Of a DNA stretch of 21,990 bases, positions 1 to 7,265 are shown piece after piece. Positions within the stretch are counted from its first letter, which is position 1; the number at the start of each line of letters is the position of its first letter. Position numbers and translations under genes: made by a program. Origin of the DNA: CAZFQG01 sp964520785 (GTDB lineage: Bacteria; Planctomycetota; Planctomycetia; Pirellulales; Thermoguttaceae); NCBI GenBank assembly GCA_964520785.1, contig CAZFQG010000105.1:1-21990 (forward strand), read 5' to 3'. The notes beneath the pieces were generated by a model that saw nothing but the letters and a program-made list of their open reading frames with translations, ran no database searches and was not told where the DNA came from.

Positions 1-12
1 CCAACTTGGAGA

Positions 13-61
13 CCTCCCCGAGCCACAATTCACCCACGAATTCTGGTGAGGAGGCCTTTTT
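13..61 (+). terminator. possible terminator of an upstream gene
   Basis: CCTCC at 13-17 can pair with GGAGG at 50-54, and inside it AATTC at 27-31 can pair with GAATT at 38-42. The structure is followed by CC and five T (57-61). This could end a plus-strand gene lying before the window. The two helices are separated by unpaired bases, so the fold is imperfect and the call is tentative. It may instead be part of the leader of the gene starting at 77. Confidence 0.3.
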
Positions 62-76
62 CGAAAGGAGTACGCA

Positions 77-1123
77 ATGCGCGTCAAGCAATGTCTTTTG
101 GTCTTGTGGTGTGTTTTCGCGGCGGCGGGTTCCGCGCGGGCCGGTTATTCCGACGTGATCCTCGCGGATTCGCCGATCGCGTACTATTCGTTCGATACCG
201 CCGGGAATTACGTCGTCGAGGACGACAGTGGAAACGGCCGTGTCGGGGGATTCGTCGAGGGAGTCACCACGGGAACGGAACCGGCGACGGAGCTGATCGG
301 GGGGACGTCGGTCGAGTTCGACGGAGCCACGGGAAAGATTCAGCTCGATGGCCTGTTTGGCGGACCCGAGGTAAGCGCCCAGACGGTCGAGGCATGGATC
401 AAGCCGTACACTCTCGATCCGGACTTCCAATGCATCGTCTCGGCGACAAGCACGGAATACACGCACCTGATGGTCACGAACGCCTCCACGGCCGACCCTC
501 CCTGGTACTGTCCCCCCGGCACGATCCGCGCGGCTTGGTACTGCGACGGCCGGACAGCCAGCATCGTCGACAGCGACGCGGTCATTCCGCTAAATGAATG
601 GTCCCACGTCGTGACGGTCGTCGATTCGAGCGGAAAGACGGAAGTCTATATCAACGGCACGGCCGCCTTCCACACGGTTTGGGGAACGCCGGAAGCACCT
701 TTCAATTCGATCATTGCGCCGAATACGCTCTACATCGGAGCAGGGTGGCAAGGCGGTCGATTCTTCAGCGGAATGATCGACGAAGTGGCGATTTACGACA
801 AGGCATTGACGGAATCCCAAATTGCCGCTCATTATGCCGCCGCGACGGGAGGCGTCGTCGAACCCCTGGCGGGCGATCTTAATGGAGATGGCGTCGTAAG
901 TGGGGCCGACTTGGACCTGGTCCGCGCCAACTGGGGGCGGACCGACGCCGCGGGCCTCGCGGAAGGAGACGCAACCGGCGACGGCATCGTCGGCGGCGCC
1001 GATTTGGACGTCGTCCGCGCGAACTGGGGCGCGACGGCGGCCGCGGCGGTCCCCGAACCCGGCGTTACCGTCATTCTCCTGTTTGGTCTGGCGATGCTCA
1101 TCCGGCGGCCCCAAAGTGATTGA
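77..1123 (+). CDS. secreted LamG-domain protein with dockerin-type repeats and PEP-CTERM tail
   Basis: This 348-residue protein is predicted to be exported and kept in the cell envelope. The start is supported by AAAGGAG at 64-70, six bases before ATG. Residues 1-22 form a signal peptide ending in ARA. Residues about 45-255 resemble a LamG/concanavalin A-like jelly-roll, with the typical segments 'QTVEAWIKP', 'NEWSHVVTVVD' and 'GMIDEVAIYDKALT'. Residues about 266-320 hold two dockerin-like EF-hand loops (DLNGDGVVSGADL and DATGDGIVGGADL), each followed by VRANWG. The C-terminus is a PEP-CTERM signal: VPEP, then a hydrophobic stretch, then RR. In known systems such tails are processed by an exosortase. 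Many planctomycete surface proteins combine these elements. The ligand is unknown. The gene converges on the hydrolase-phosphatase gene with only 30 bases between stops. Confidence 0.9.
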   Translation: MRVKQCLLVLWCVFAAAGSARAGYSDVILADSPIAYYSFDTAGNYVVEDDSGNGRVGGFVEGVTTGTEPATELIGGTSVEFDGATGKIQLDGLFGGPEVSAQTVEAWIKPYTLDPDFQCIVSATSTEYTHLMVTNASTADPPWYCPPGTIRAAWYCDGRTASIVDSDAVIPLNEWSHVVTVVDSSGKTEVYINGTAAFHTVWGTPEAPFNSIIAPNTLYIGAGWQGGRFFSGMIDEVAIYDKALTESQIAAHYAAATGGVVEPLAGDLNGDGVVSGADLDLVRANWGRTDAAGLAEGDATGDGIVGGADLDVVRANWGATAAAAVPEPGVTVILLFGLAMLIRRPQSD

Positions 1124-1153
1124 TTGCGCCCGCCTCGCGGTCCTTCGCCACGT

Positions 1154-4100
1154 TTACTCGGAAAAGGTCGCGCTTAGTTCGGTCGCGTTTGCCTCCGGCT
1201 CCGATCTCACTCCCTTGTGAGACCATTCCTTTTCGCCGTCCGGGTCGAACACCTTGACGGTATAGACGCCTTCCCTAAACACCTTCGGCCGGAACATGGT
1301 TTCGCCCTGTTTCAGGCGGATGCTGTATATCCGCTCACCGTTCGATTCGTCGACGACCTGCACGACCGGCATGTCGAGCCCACGGATCGAAAGCGCCGGG
1401 AGCCATGCCGCCGCTTTGCGGCCGTAGTTGTCGCGCTGGTCGCACGTGATGGGCCAGCCGAACCACGGCTTCGCCCCCTCCGCCGCCGGGTCGATCCCCC
1501 GCGGCCAGTTCTCGAACGTGATCTTCCGCGTCTTCTTATCAAGCCGCACGATGCTGTATCCCGGCACCCGCTCGTACATCGCCTTGGGTTCCTTCCGCGA
1601 TTTCCGCGGATTGGCGACGGCGTGGACGGTGATCCGGTTCCCGAACGCGTCGAGGAATTCCCCGGTGTATTCCGGAGCACCCGGCAGGCGGTTCTCGCCC
1701 GGCGCCGGCGGCCACCACCGCCGCGGCCAACAACAGGCAATCGCGGGCGAGCAGATGGCGAACGGCCCGTCGCCGTGTTCGTCGATGCCGTACTGGACGG
1801 TGCTCGCCAGGTGCTGATCGCCGGCGAGGTGGATGGCGAATCCCTTGCGGATCACGCGCAGCGCGTTATTCCGGGGCGTTTGCGGCCAGCCGTTGCTGTC
1901 CGCGTCGGCCACGATCTTATCCGTCGTGATGACCTCGTCCGCCTCGGGGATCCGCATGGTCGGGACGACGGAATCGTTGTTCGCCTCCTTCGGAAGCGTG
2001 GCCAGATTGCAGAAAAGCGTCTGCGAAAGGAGGACCTTCAGTTGCGCATGCGAGGACCAGTCGTGGGCCCACTCTTCGAGGAACCGCAGTTGCCGCTCGC
2101 CCAAGAGGACCGCCCCGGGGACGTCCGCCTGTTTCGCCGGGTCGAAATCGGGATTGAGGAACCAGCCGTTGACGCACTCTCCCCCTTCACACATCACGCT
2201 GGGGGACGACTTGAACATCCGGTCCGAAATGATGGCGAAGCTGACGCCGCCATGGACGAGATCGGTAAAGTAAACCGTGATTCCTTGTTCAATCGGCTCC
2301 GGATCGACCGGATCGGGGAGGTGGCTCGTCTGCGTGGCGTGAACCGCGTTGACCATCAGCGGCGGCTGGACATACCCGCCGTTGTCCTGCAATCGCCGAA
2401 AAGGTCCCTCGTGCGCGTCACGGCCGCCTGCCCCCCACAAGTTGCCGTGGTAGACGTCGTGATCGTCCGGGGTGCAGACGGTCGGCCGGTCTTTCGTAAC
2501 GTCCCGAAAACTCCAGCAATGGCAAAGCCAATGATAAAGGTAATCGAGGCACGAGGTCTCCGCCGGCGTTCGGACGATTCCCGCCAGGCCGCTTTCATAT
2601 ATCTGATCCCCCGCGAAGAACAGAAAGTCCGGATCGTGCTTCTTGACCGCGTCGGCCACTTCGGCATGGGGGAACCAGTAGCCCATCTCGTTCCACTGGT
2701 TCGCCCCGGCGGCCGAGATGTGCTCGCAGGAAAGCGAGCCGATCACCAGTTCATCCTTGTCGAGCGGTTCCTGGCGGATCGTTCCCTCGTAGGTGTAGGT
2801 CGTCGTTTCTCCCTCGGGTCCCGACTTGAGATCATACACGACCCGGTACGGGACGTCCCGATCCGCCGCGTAGTCTTCCACGCGAAACGGCAGGATAAAG
2901 CTGTGCGGCCGCCACTTCGACGTCGCGGCGGTCGTCCAATTGCCTTGGGCGTCCTGGAACTCGAGCCTCCCTTCCGCCGTGTCCCCCTCGCCCAAGGCGG
3001 GCATCTGCGCCGTCAGCTTCAATATCCCCCGGCTAAGCGTGTAATGCACGGCCCAGACCGGACCGAACCGGCGGCTTTCGTCGAAGACGATCTTGTCTCC
3101 CGTGACGTTCCAGTCGACGAACCAGAACCCCTTGCCGTTCTCCGCCGGGGAACCGCTGGAAACGAGCGCCATATTGCCGTCCACCAGCGACGGTTCGACG
3201 CCTCCGATTACCGCGCGGTTGATCAGCGCGCCAGTCTTGGCGTCGAAGACGCCGAGCGAAACGCGGTACAGTGGCCCGTCCGGCAGCACGTCCAATTCAA
3301 GCCGCATTGCTTGGGGCATCGTCTTGTCGAACCCCGGCCCTTGCCGGTTCGTCGCTTGGAAAAGACGCCTCCCCTGCGCGTTATTGTCGGCGAAGAAGAC
3401 CCGGCCGAACCGGTCCGCGCCGGCGAGCAACCCGCCATCCGGCCGGGGCCATTGATGGCACAGCGCGCTGATCCGGTAATCGATGCCGGGACCGCCGACG
3501 CCGATCAAGAACCCGACGCAAGGCCCCCCGTCAAACCGCTTGGGCTCTTCCTCCGGCGCCGCCTCGACCGGTGGGGCCGTCTTGTCCTCGTTCAAAATGG
3601 GCCCCGTGAACACGCTCACCCGATATCCGGCCTCGGCCTCTCCGGCATAGCCGCTAAGCAGGTGCATCGTCCGGACCGGCCGGTCCTTCTCGCCGCAAAT
3701 GCATTCCAGACATCCGTTGCGGACCTGCCAATCGAACAGCCGGTTTCCGAAGTAGTCCGGCCCCGGCCAATGGCGCCTCACTCCGGTGGGGAACACGCTC
3801 TTGAATTCAGTCGGCTTCCGCTTCGCCTCCAGGGCGGCCGCGGTCTCCTTCAATACGAAATCGATAATCGGGGTCGGGTCTTCCAGCCCGTGCGGATGAT
3901 GGCCGCAATTCGGCTTGACGATCACGTGAATCCGTCCTCCCAGGGCCAGAAACCGCTGCTCCAGGATGCGGGTGTTCTCGTTGATCGGCACGACCTCGTC
4001 CGCGCCTCCGCAGACGCAGAATATGGGAATGCCGGCCTTGGCGATCGGCTCGAGTCGGTCGATGGGGTTTCCCTTGAATTCGGCGAGTTGCTCCCGGGTG

Positions 4101-4654
4101 ATGCCCCACGCCTTCAAGCAATCTTCTTCGACGGTAGGGCTTCCGCTCCCTTGCCCCATGCCAAAGGGCCAGCTCTTGATATCGCAGACCGGCGCGTCGG
4201 CATAGATGCAGGCCACCTTGTCGGGATTTTCCGAAGCCCAATTGAAGACGAAAAGCCCCCCTCGGCTAAGTCCTTCCAGGGCCGCCTTCTTCGCCAGTCC
4301 ATGTTCGTTTACCAGAAAATCGTAAAACGAACTCCATCGAGCCATCGCCTCTGGTCCACCGAACAGGTTGGCCGTGTCGAGATGGACGAGGTGGAACCCC
4401 TTCTCCAACAGCGCTAGATCGACTTCCGGCTTGTGGCCGAAGAACCGGGCGCGCCAGATCCAGGGATTCCCCTCGGCGGCCTGCTTCGGCACGACGACGA
4501 TGGCCGGTTTCCCGTCGAAAGAAAAGTCGTAACGCTCGAATCCGCCGAAGTCGGACTTCGCGCCGGGGAAAGAAGCCTCTACGGCATGGATGAAGGCCAA
4601 TACGACCAACGCGAACGCGAACGGAAAAACAGAAGCGTGCTGTAAACGAGACAT
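1154..4654 (-). CDS. secreted fusion of alpha/beta-hydrolase and PhoD-like metallophosphatase
   Basis: From the ATG at 4654 the protein has 1166 residues. GGGAG lies nine bases upstream and a hydrophobic signal peptide begins directly (MSRLQHASVFPFAFALVVLA), so I reject the upstream in-frame codon at 4747. Residues about 25-275 look like an alpha/beta-hydrolase: nucleophile elbow GLSRGG (Ser130), candidate acid Asp219 in GGADEVVP, and candidate His252/253 in CGHHPHG. Residues about 290-620 are a beta-rich linker that I cannot name with confidence. Residues about 630-1090 match PhoD-type phosphatases: FFAGDQIYE (Asp683), CTPDDHDVYHG (about 729-736) and HLAGDQHLAS (Asp946, His948), which are the expected metal-ligand motifs. 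The likely role is extracytoplasmic hydrolysis of phosphoesters, with a separate esterase or peptidase activity at the N-terminus. Substrates are unknown. No frame disruption joins the halves. Confidence 0.88.
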   Translation of the reverse strand: MSRLQHASVFPFAFALVVLAFIHAVEASFPGAKSDFGGFERYDFSFDGKPAIVVVPKQAAEGNPWIWRARFFGHKPEVDLALLEKGFHLVHLDTANLFGGPEAMARWSSFYDFLVNEHGLAKKAALEGLSRGGLFVFNWASENPDKVACIYADAPVCDIKSWPFGMGQGSGSPTVEEDCLKAWGITREQLAEFKGNPIDRLEPIAKAGIPIFCVCGGADEVVPINENTRILEQRFLALGGRIHVIVKPNCGHHPHGLEDPTPIIDFVLKETAAALEAKRKPTEFKSVFPTGVRRHWPGPDYFGNRLFDWQVRNGCLECICGEKDRPVRTMHLLSGYAGEAEAGYRVSVFTGPILNEDKTAPPVEAAPEEEPKRFDGGPCVGFLIGVGGPGIDYRISALCHQWPRPDGGLLAGADRFGRVFFADNNAQGRRLFQATNRQGPGFDKTMPQAMRLELDVLPDGPLYRVSLGVFDAKTGALINRAVIGGVEPSLVDGNMALVSSGSPAENGKGFWFVDWNVTGDKIVFDESRRFGPVWAVHYTLSRGILKLTAQMPALGEGDTAEGRLEFQDAQGNWTTAATSKWRPHSFILPFRVEDYAADRDVPYRVVYDLKSGPEGETTTYTYEGTIRQEPLDKDELVIGSLSCEHISAAGANQWNEMGYWFPHAEVADAVKKHDPDFLFFAGDQIYESGLAGIVRTPAETSCLDYLYHWLCHCWSFRDVTKDRPTVCTPDDHDVYHGNLWGAGGRDAHEGPFRRLQDNGGYVQPPLMVNAVHATQTSHLPDPVDPEPIEQGITVYFTDLVHGGVSFAIISDRMFKSSPSVMCEGGECVNGWFLNPDFDPAKQADVPGAVLLGERQLRFLEEWAHDWSSHAQLKVLLSQTLFCNLATLPKEANNDSVVPTMRIPEADEVITTDKIVADADSNGWPQTPRNNALRVIRKGFAIHLAGDQHLASTVQYGIDEHGDGPFAICSPAIACCWPRRWWPPAPGENRLPGAPEYTGEFLDAFGNRITVHAVANPRKSRKEPKAMYERVPGYSIVRLDKKTRKITFENWPRGIDPAAEGAKPWFGWPITCDQRDNYGRKAAAWLPALSIRGLDMPVVQVVDESNGERIYSIRLKQGETMFRPKVFREGVYTVKVFDPDGEKEWSHKGVRSEPEANATELSATFSE

Positions 4655-4740
4655 GAAAACGGTCTCCCTGGTGGAGTTCGTGGATATTGATGACAGGCAG
4701 GGCACGATACAAACGGCGACTGGCCCTTCCACCTCCCCGG

Positions 4741-4773
4741 CTCGCAACGGACCCGCAACGGAATTGTAACCGA
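4741..4773 (-). promoter_or_regulatory. three tandem 11-bp repeats upstream of the hydrolase-phosphatase gene
   Basis: Read on the minus strand, this interval is exactly three contiguous 11-base units: TCGGTTACAAT, TCCGTTGCGGG and TCCGTTGCGAG. The last two share nine identical leading bases, and all three fit TC(G/C)GTT(A/G)C. The array lies 87 bases upstream of the ATG at 4654. Direct repeats spaced 11 bp are the layout bound by OmpR/PhoB-family response regulators. The sequence is not the Escherichia coli Pho box. The role is inferred from geometry and from the phosphatase downstream. Confidence 0.45.
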
Positions 4774-4779
4774 GGTTAC
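4766..4779. repeat. 6-bp inverted repeat with 2-bp centre
   Basis: GTAACC (4766-4771) and GGTTAC (4774-4779) are exact reverse complements separated by GA. The two-base centre is too short for a stable RNA hairpin, so a dimeric protein site is more likely than a terminator. It overlaps the distal unit of the 11-bp repeat array and lies about 110 bases upstream of the hydrolase-phosphatase start. Confidence 0.4.
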
Positions 4780-4882
4780 CGGCGACTAAAGCGTTCTTCC
4801 TCTCGTGCGTCCCGGGGTTTACTGAACGGCTCCTCTCGTCACTTCGTGCGGTTGGTGCATGTTGGTGGGGTTGGCATTCCTT

Positions 4883-5641
4883 TTACGCGGAGTGTGCCTC
4901 GGCGGGGTTGCTCGCTCCGAGCCGAATCTCCAGTCTGTCCAGCCACCTCGGCAAGCGCCCGACGTACAAGCAAGCACCGGCGATGAGCCAACCGACGGCC
5001 ACGCCGCAAAGGGTATCGCTGAGGAAATGGGCGCCCGATTGAATCCGCTGGCAGGCCACGACGGCGGCCAGAACCCCGAAGAGGATTCGGCCTCGGGGGT
5101 ACAAAGCCGCCAAGCCGACGGCAAAGCCCACGGCCGTCGCGGTGTGGGCCGAGGGGAATCCCTGATGTACCGGCGAGATCGTCAGTTGGGGGAACCACTC
5201 GACGAAGGTAGTCATCACGCCTCCGTCGAACTCGAAGTGGCGCGGCCGGGTCCGCGTCAGCAGCAATTTAACCGCGTTGGCCGCCATCCCGGAACCGTAA
5301 GCACAGAGCAACACTCGCGGCAGGGCATACCGCCGGGGGGGATCGAGAACGAAAACGACGATCGCGATCATGGCGACGCCCAGACCGTGTCCAAACATCT
5401 CGCCGAAAGTGATAAGGTCATTGATGTCGCCCGGCAATTTAGCGTTCAGGCATGCTTGAGACAGCGGCAAATCGAGGGGCAATGCGGCCGCCGCCAGAAG
5501 AACGAGGCACGCCGGAACGAGAAGGTAATGAAACAATCGCCGCCGCGCGGAATCGTCATAGGCTCGGTATGCCAGTGGAATCCCTTCAAGGGCGGCGGAT
5601 TCCGGATTGCGGGATTCCGAGTTGGGTCTGTATCTCATCAT
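4883..5641 (-). CDS. PAP2-superfamily membrane phosphatase
   Basis: The protein is a multi-pass membrane phosphatase of the PAP2 (phosphatidic acid phosphatase type 2) superfamily, 252 residues from the ATG at 5641. The three signature blocks are present: K-x6-RP (KLLLTRTRP, Lys125 to Pro133), PSAH in place of the usual PSGH (163-166), and a third block QRIQSGAHFLSD with Arg199, catalytic His205 and Asp209. Hydrophobic segments occur near residues 38-56, 88-100, 108-122, 169-182, 187-198 and 210-225. Family members dephosphorylate lipid phosphates, including undecaprenyl pyrophosphate; the substrate here cannot be told. The start is uncertain. An in-frame TTG at 5725 would add 28 residues, and neither start has a good ribosome-binding site. 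The gene lies 228 bases upstream of the hydrolase-phosphatase gene on the same strand. Confidence 0.88.
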   Translation of the reverse strand: MMRYRPNSESRNPESAALEGIPLAYRAYDDSARRRLFHYLLVPACLVLLAAAALPLDLPLSQACLNAKLPGDINDLITFGEMFGHGLGVAMIAIVVFVLDPPRRYALPRVLLCAYGSGMAANAVKLLLTRTRPRHFEFDGGVMTTFVEWFPQLTISPVHQGFPSAHTATAVGFAVGLAALYPRGRILFGVLAAVVACQRIQSGAHFLSDTLCGVAVGWLIAGACLYVGRLPRWLDRLEIRLGASNPAEAHSA

Positions 5642-5738
5642 GCAGCGTATTTTGACGGACTTTCCAATGTGGGACAAGATGCATTCGGCGATTCCGTTCT
5701 CGATACTCCTGCAAACGGAGACCAACGGAAACAGTATT

Positions 5739-5756
5739 GCTCTTAATCGCTCTTAA
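5739..5756. repeat. 8-bp direct repeat, 10-bp spacing
   Basis: GCTCTTAA occurs at 5739-5746 and again at 5749-5756. One helical turn of spacing upstream of the PAP2 gene would suit a regulator, but the copies are short and chance is possible. Confidence 0.3.
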
Positions 5757-5945
5757 ATGAGCATCAATCGCAGCACCGACTACTTGCGAACAATGCGCTC
5801 AGTCCGGGAAGCCGTCGTTGGGTAATTGACTTCATCGGTTATTTCGTGCTGAAGGGGCGTATAGCCCCCTCTTTGTAGGATCTGTTTTCTTGGGGCCGAA
5901 CTGACGGAACGGGATTCCTCTTTGAAGGGATGCGGGTTTCACTTG

Positions 5946-5965
5946 ACGCACCTCCGTGCGTTTTT
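5946..5965 (+). terminator. intrinsic-terminator-like hairpin upstream of the cytochrome gene
   Basis: ACGCAC (5946-5951) and GTGCGT (5956-5961) form a perfect six-pair stem with loop CTCC, followed directly by TTTT (5962-5965) on the plus strand. No plus-strand gene ends before it; the neighbour on the left runs the other way. It could end an unannotated transcript or act as an attenuator in the leader of the gene at 6025. Confidence 0.5.
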
Positions 5966-5968
5966 GAC

Positions 5969-5988
5969 TTTTCGACGCGGGTCGAAAA
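5969..5988 (+). repeat. perfect 8-bp inverted repeat in the cytochrome gene leader
   Basis: TTTTCGAC (5969-5976) and GTCGAAAA (5981-5988) are exact reverse complements around GCGG. The hairpin starts seven bases after the stem of the terminator-like hairpin ends, and 37 bases before the ATG at 6025. No T-run follows it on either strand, so it is not a terminator by itself. Confidence 0.5.
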
Positions 5989-6024
5989 TAATGGGGGTGT
6001 GATATTCAACCCAGCGATGGTGCC

Positions 6025-7155
6025 ATGCCAAGAACCTCTTCGTTTTCCCCCTTCAGACTCGCCTTCCTGACGGCTGCCGCCGTCTTCTTCGGTTTCGTTG
6101 CGGGCTGCCGCCCGCCTGAACCGGCCGAATTCCGTTTGAACCTCGAGGGGCGCAAAGCGGAAGAAATCCGAGAGCGAGAAAAGGAGGCGATCCGCGAGAC
6201 GCTAAAGCGGCTTTTCGGAACGCCGGATTCCCCTCGAATTCCGGCTGGGACCATGCTGGACGAGGGGTTGCTTGCCCATGCCGCCGGTCCCTACGTCGAA
6301 AAGAACGGAACCTCCATCTCCGGGTTGTTTCGCCGCTATTGCGCCGAATGCCACGGTATTTCCGGGGATGGAGCGGGAAATCGCGCCGGCTCGCTATATC
6401 CCTATCCGCGCGATTACCGGCTCGGCGTCTTCAAATATACCTCCACGCATTCCGGCGGAAAGCCGTCAGACGCCGACCTCGCGCGGATTCTTGAAAACGG
6501 CGCTGTGGGTACCGCGATGCCCTCGTTCGCGGAATTGGACTCCGCCGTGGGGCGCGCCTTGCTCGAGTACGTCAAGTACCTCGCGATCCGCGGCGAAACG
6601 GAGCACTACCTCGTTCGCTTGGTCATCGATGAAAATGAGTACCTCCCGTTGGACATGAGAATCGTCGAGGAAGAGGGACTTTTTCCGGTCCTGTCCCTTT
6701 GGGAGATGGCGCCCGGCATGGTAGTGCCTCCGCCGGAGCCGATTGACCCGAACGACGTGGGTCGCATGTCCGAATCGATCGCCGCCGGGGCGCGTCTCTA
6801 TCTCGATCCGAAGGCGGATTGCGTTCGTTGCCACGCGGAGGACGGCTCCGGAGAGGGGGAAGAAACGGAACTCATTGACGATTGGAACAAGCCGAAAAAG
6901 GGGGTAACTCCGGAGAGGACGGCGGCTCTTGCCCCATTGTTCCGGCTTCCGCTTCAGGAACTCAAGCCGCGGAATTTCCGGGACGGCGTATTCCAGGGCG
7001 GCTCACGGACGGAAGATATGTTCTGGCGAATTCATGTCGGCATTAAAGGGACGCCCATGCCGGGGATCGGCGCGGCGCCCGGGGTACAGGGCGTGTTCAA
7101 CGACGAAGAGATTCGCGACCTGGCGAATTACGTTCTTTCCCTGTCCCGCGAGTAG
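6025..7155 (+). CDS. di-haem cytochrome c lipoprotein
   Basis: This 376-residue protein carries two CxxCH haem c sites: CAECH at residues 106-110 and CVRCH at 266-270. The typical downstream methionine ligands are visible in GTAMPSFAEL and GTPMPGIG. The N-terminus has a hydrophobic stretch followed by FVAGC, a lipobox that would place acylated Cys28 on the outer face of the membrane. Residues 40-65 are highly charged and probably helical. The two mono-haem domains lie at about 95-195 and 250-376. It probably carries electrons in the periplasm; the partner oxidase or dehydrogenase is not in the window. The ATG has no clear Shine-Dalgarno sequence, and an out-of-frame ATG sits eight bases before it. 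The gene converges on rpsA. Confidence 0.88.
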   Translation: MPRTSSFSPFRLAFLTAAAVFFGFVAGCRPPEPAEFRLNLEGRKAEEIREREKEAIRETLKRLFGTPDSPRIPAGTMLDEGLLAHAAGPYVEKNGTSISGLFRRYCAECHGISGDGAGNRAGSLYPYPRDYRLGVFKYTSTHSGGKPSDADLARILENGAVGTAMPSFAELDSAVGRALLEYVKYLAIRGETEHYLVRLVIDENEYLPLDMRIVEEEGLFPVLSLWEMAPGMVVPPPEPIDPNDVGRMSESIAAGARLYLDPKADCVRCHAEDGSGEGEETELIDDWNKPKKGVTPERTAALAPLFRLPLQELKPRNFRDGVFQGGSRTEDMFWRIHVGIKGTPMPGIGAAPGVQGVFNDEEIRDLANYVLSLSRE

Positions 7156-7180
7156 GACCGGCCCCTCACGAGACCGAAAG

Positions 7181-7209
7181 AAAAGCGGCCGCGGAAAGGC
7201 CGCGGCCGC
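7181..7209 (-). terminator. rho-independent terminator of rpsA
   Basis: GCGGCCGCGG (7185-7194) and CCGCGGCCGC (7200-7209) are exact reverse complements with a five-base loop. On the minus strand the stem is followed by TTTT at 7184-7181 and then CTTTC. It lies 56 bases beyond the rpsA stop codon. On the plus strand no T-run follows, so it serves rpsA rather than the cytochrome gene. Confidence 0.8.
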
Positions 7210-7265
7210 GAGAGGAAATCGAAATTGGGGGAGGTTCCGGAAAACGAACAACTCAAGCGAGAATC

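Larger units (their letters stand above)
5642..6024. other. 383-base intergenic region between divergent genes
   Basis: This spacer separates the PAP2 gene (minus) from the cytochrome gene (plus). It holds the direct repeat at 5739-5756, a small hairpin GGGGC-GTATA-GCCCC, an intrinsic-terminator-like hairpin at 5946-5965 and an exact 8-bp stem at 5969-5988. I see no convincing open frame and no clear paired -35/-10 promoter. The region may contain a small RNA or a structured leader. Confidence 0.5.

Noticed and set aside
1217..4417. A very long open frame on the plus strand, opposite the hydrolase-phosphatase gene
   Set aside because: Its translation is rich in Arg, Pro and His without recognisable motifs, as expected for the antisense of a GC-rich gene; the minus strand has clear catalytic motifs.
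5598..5628. Repeated GGATTCCG-like words near the start of the PAP2 gene
   Set aside because: They encode the short repeat NPESRNPES in the protein's N-terminus and are imperfect at the DNA level; no sign of a mobile or regulatory repeat.
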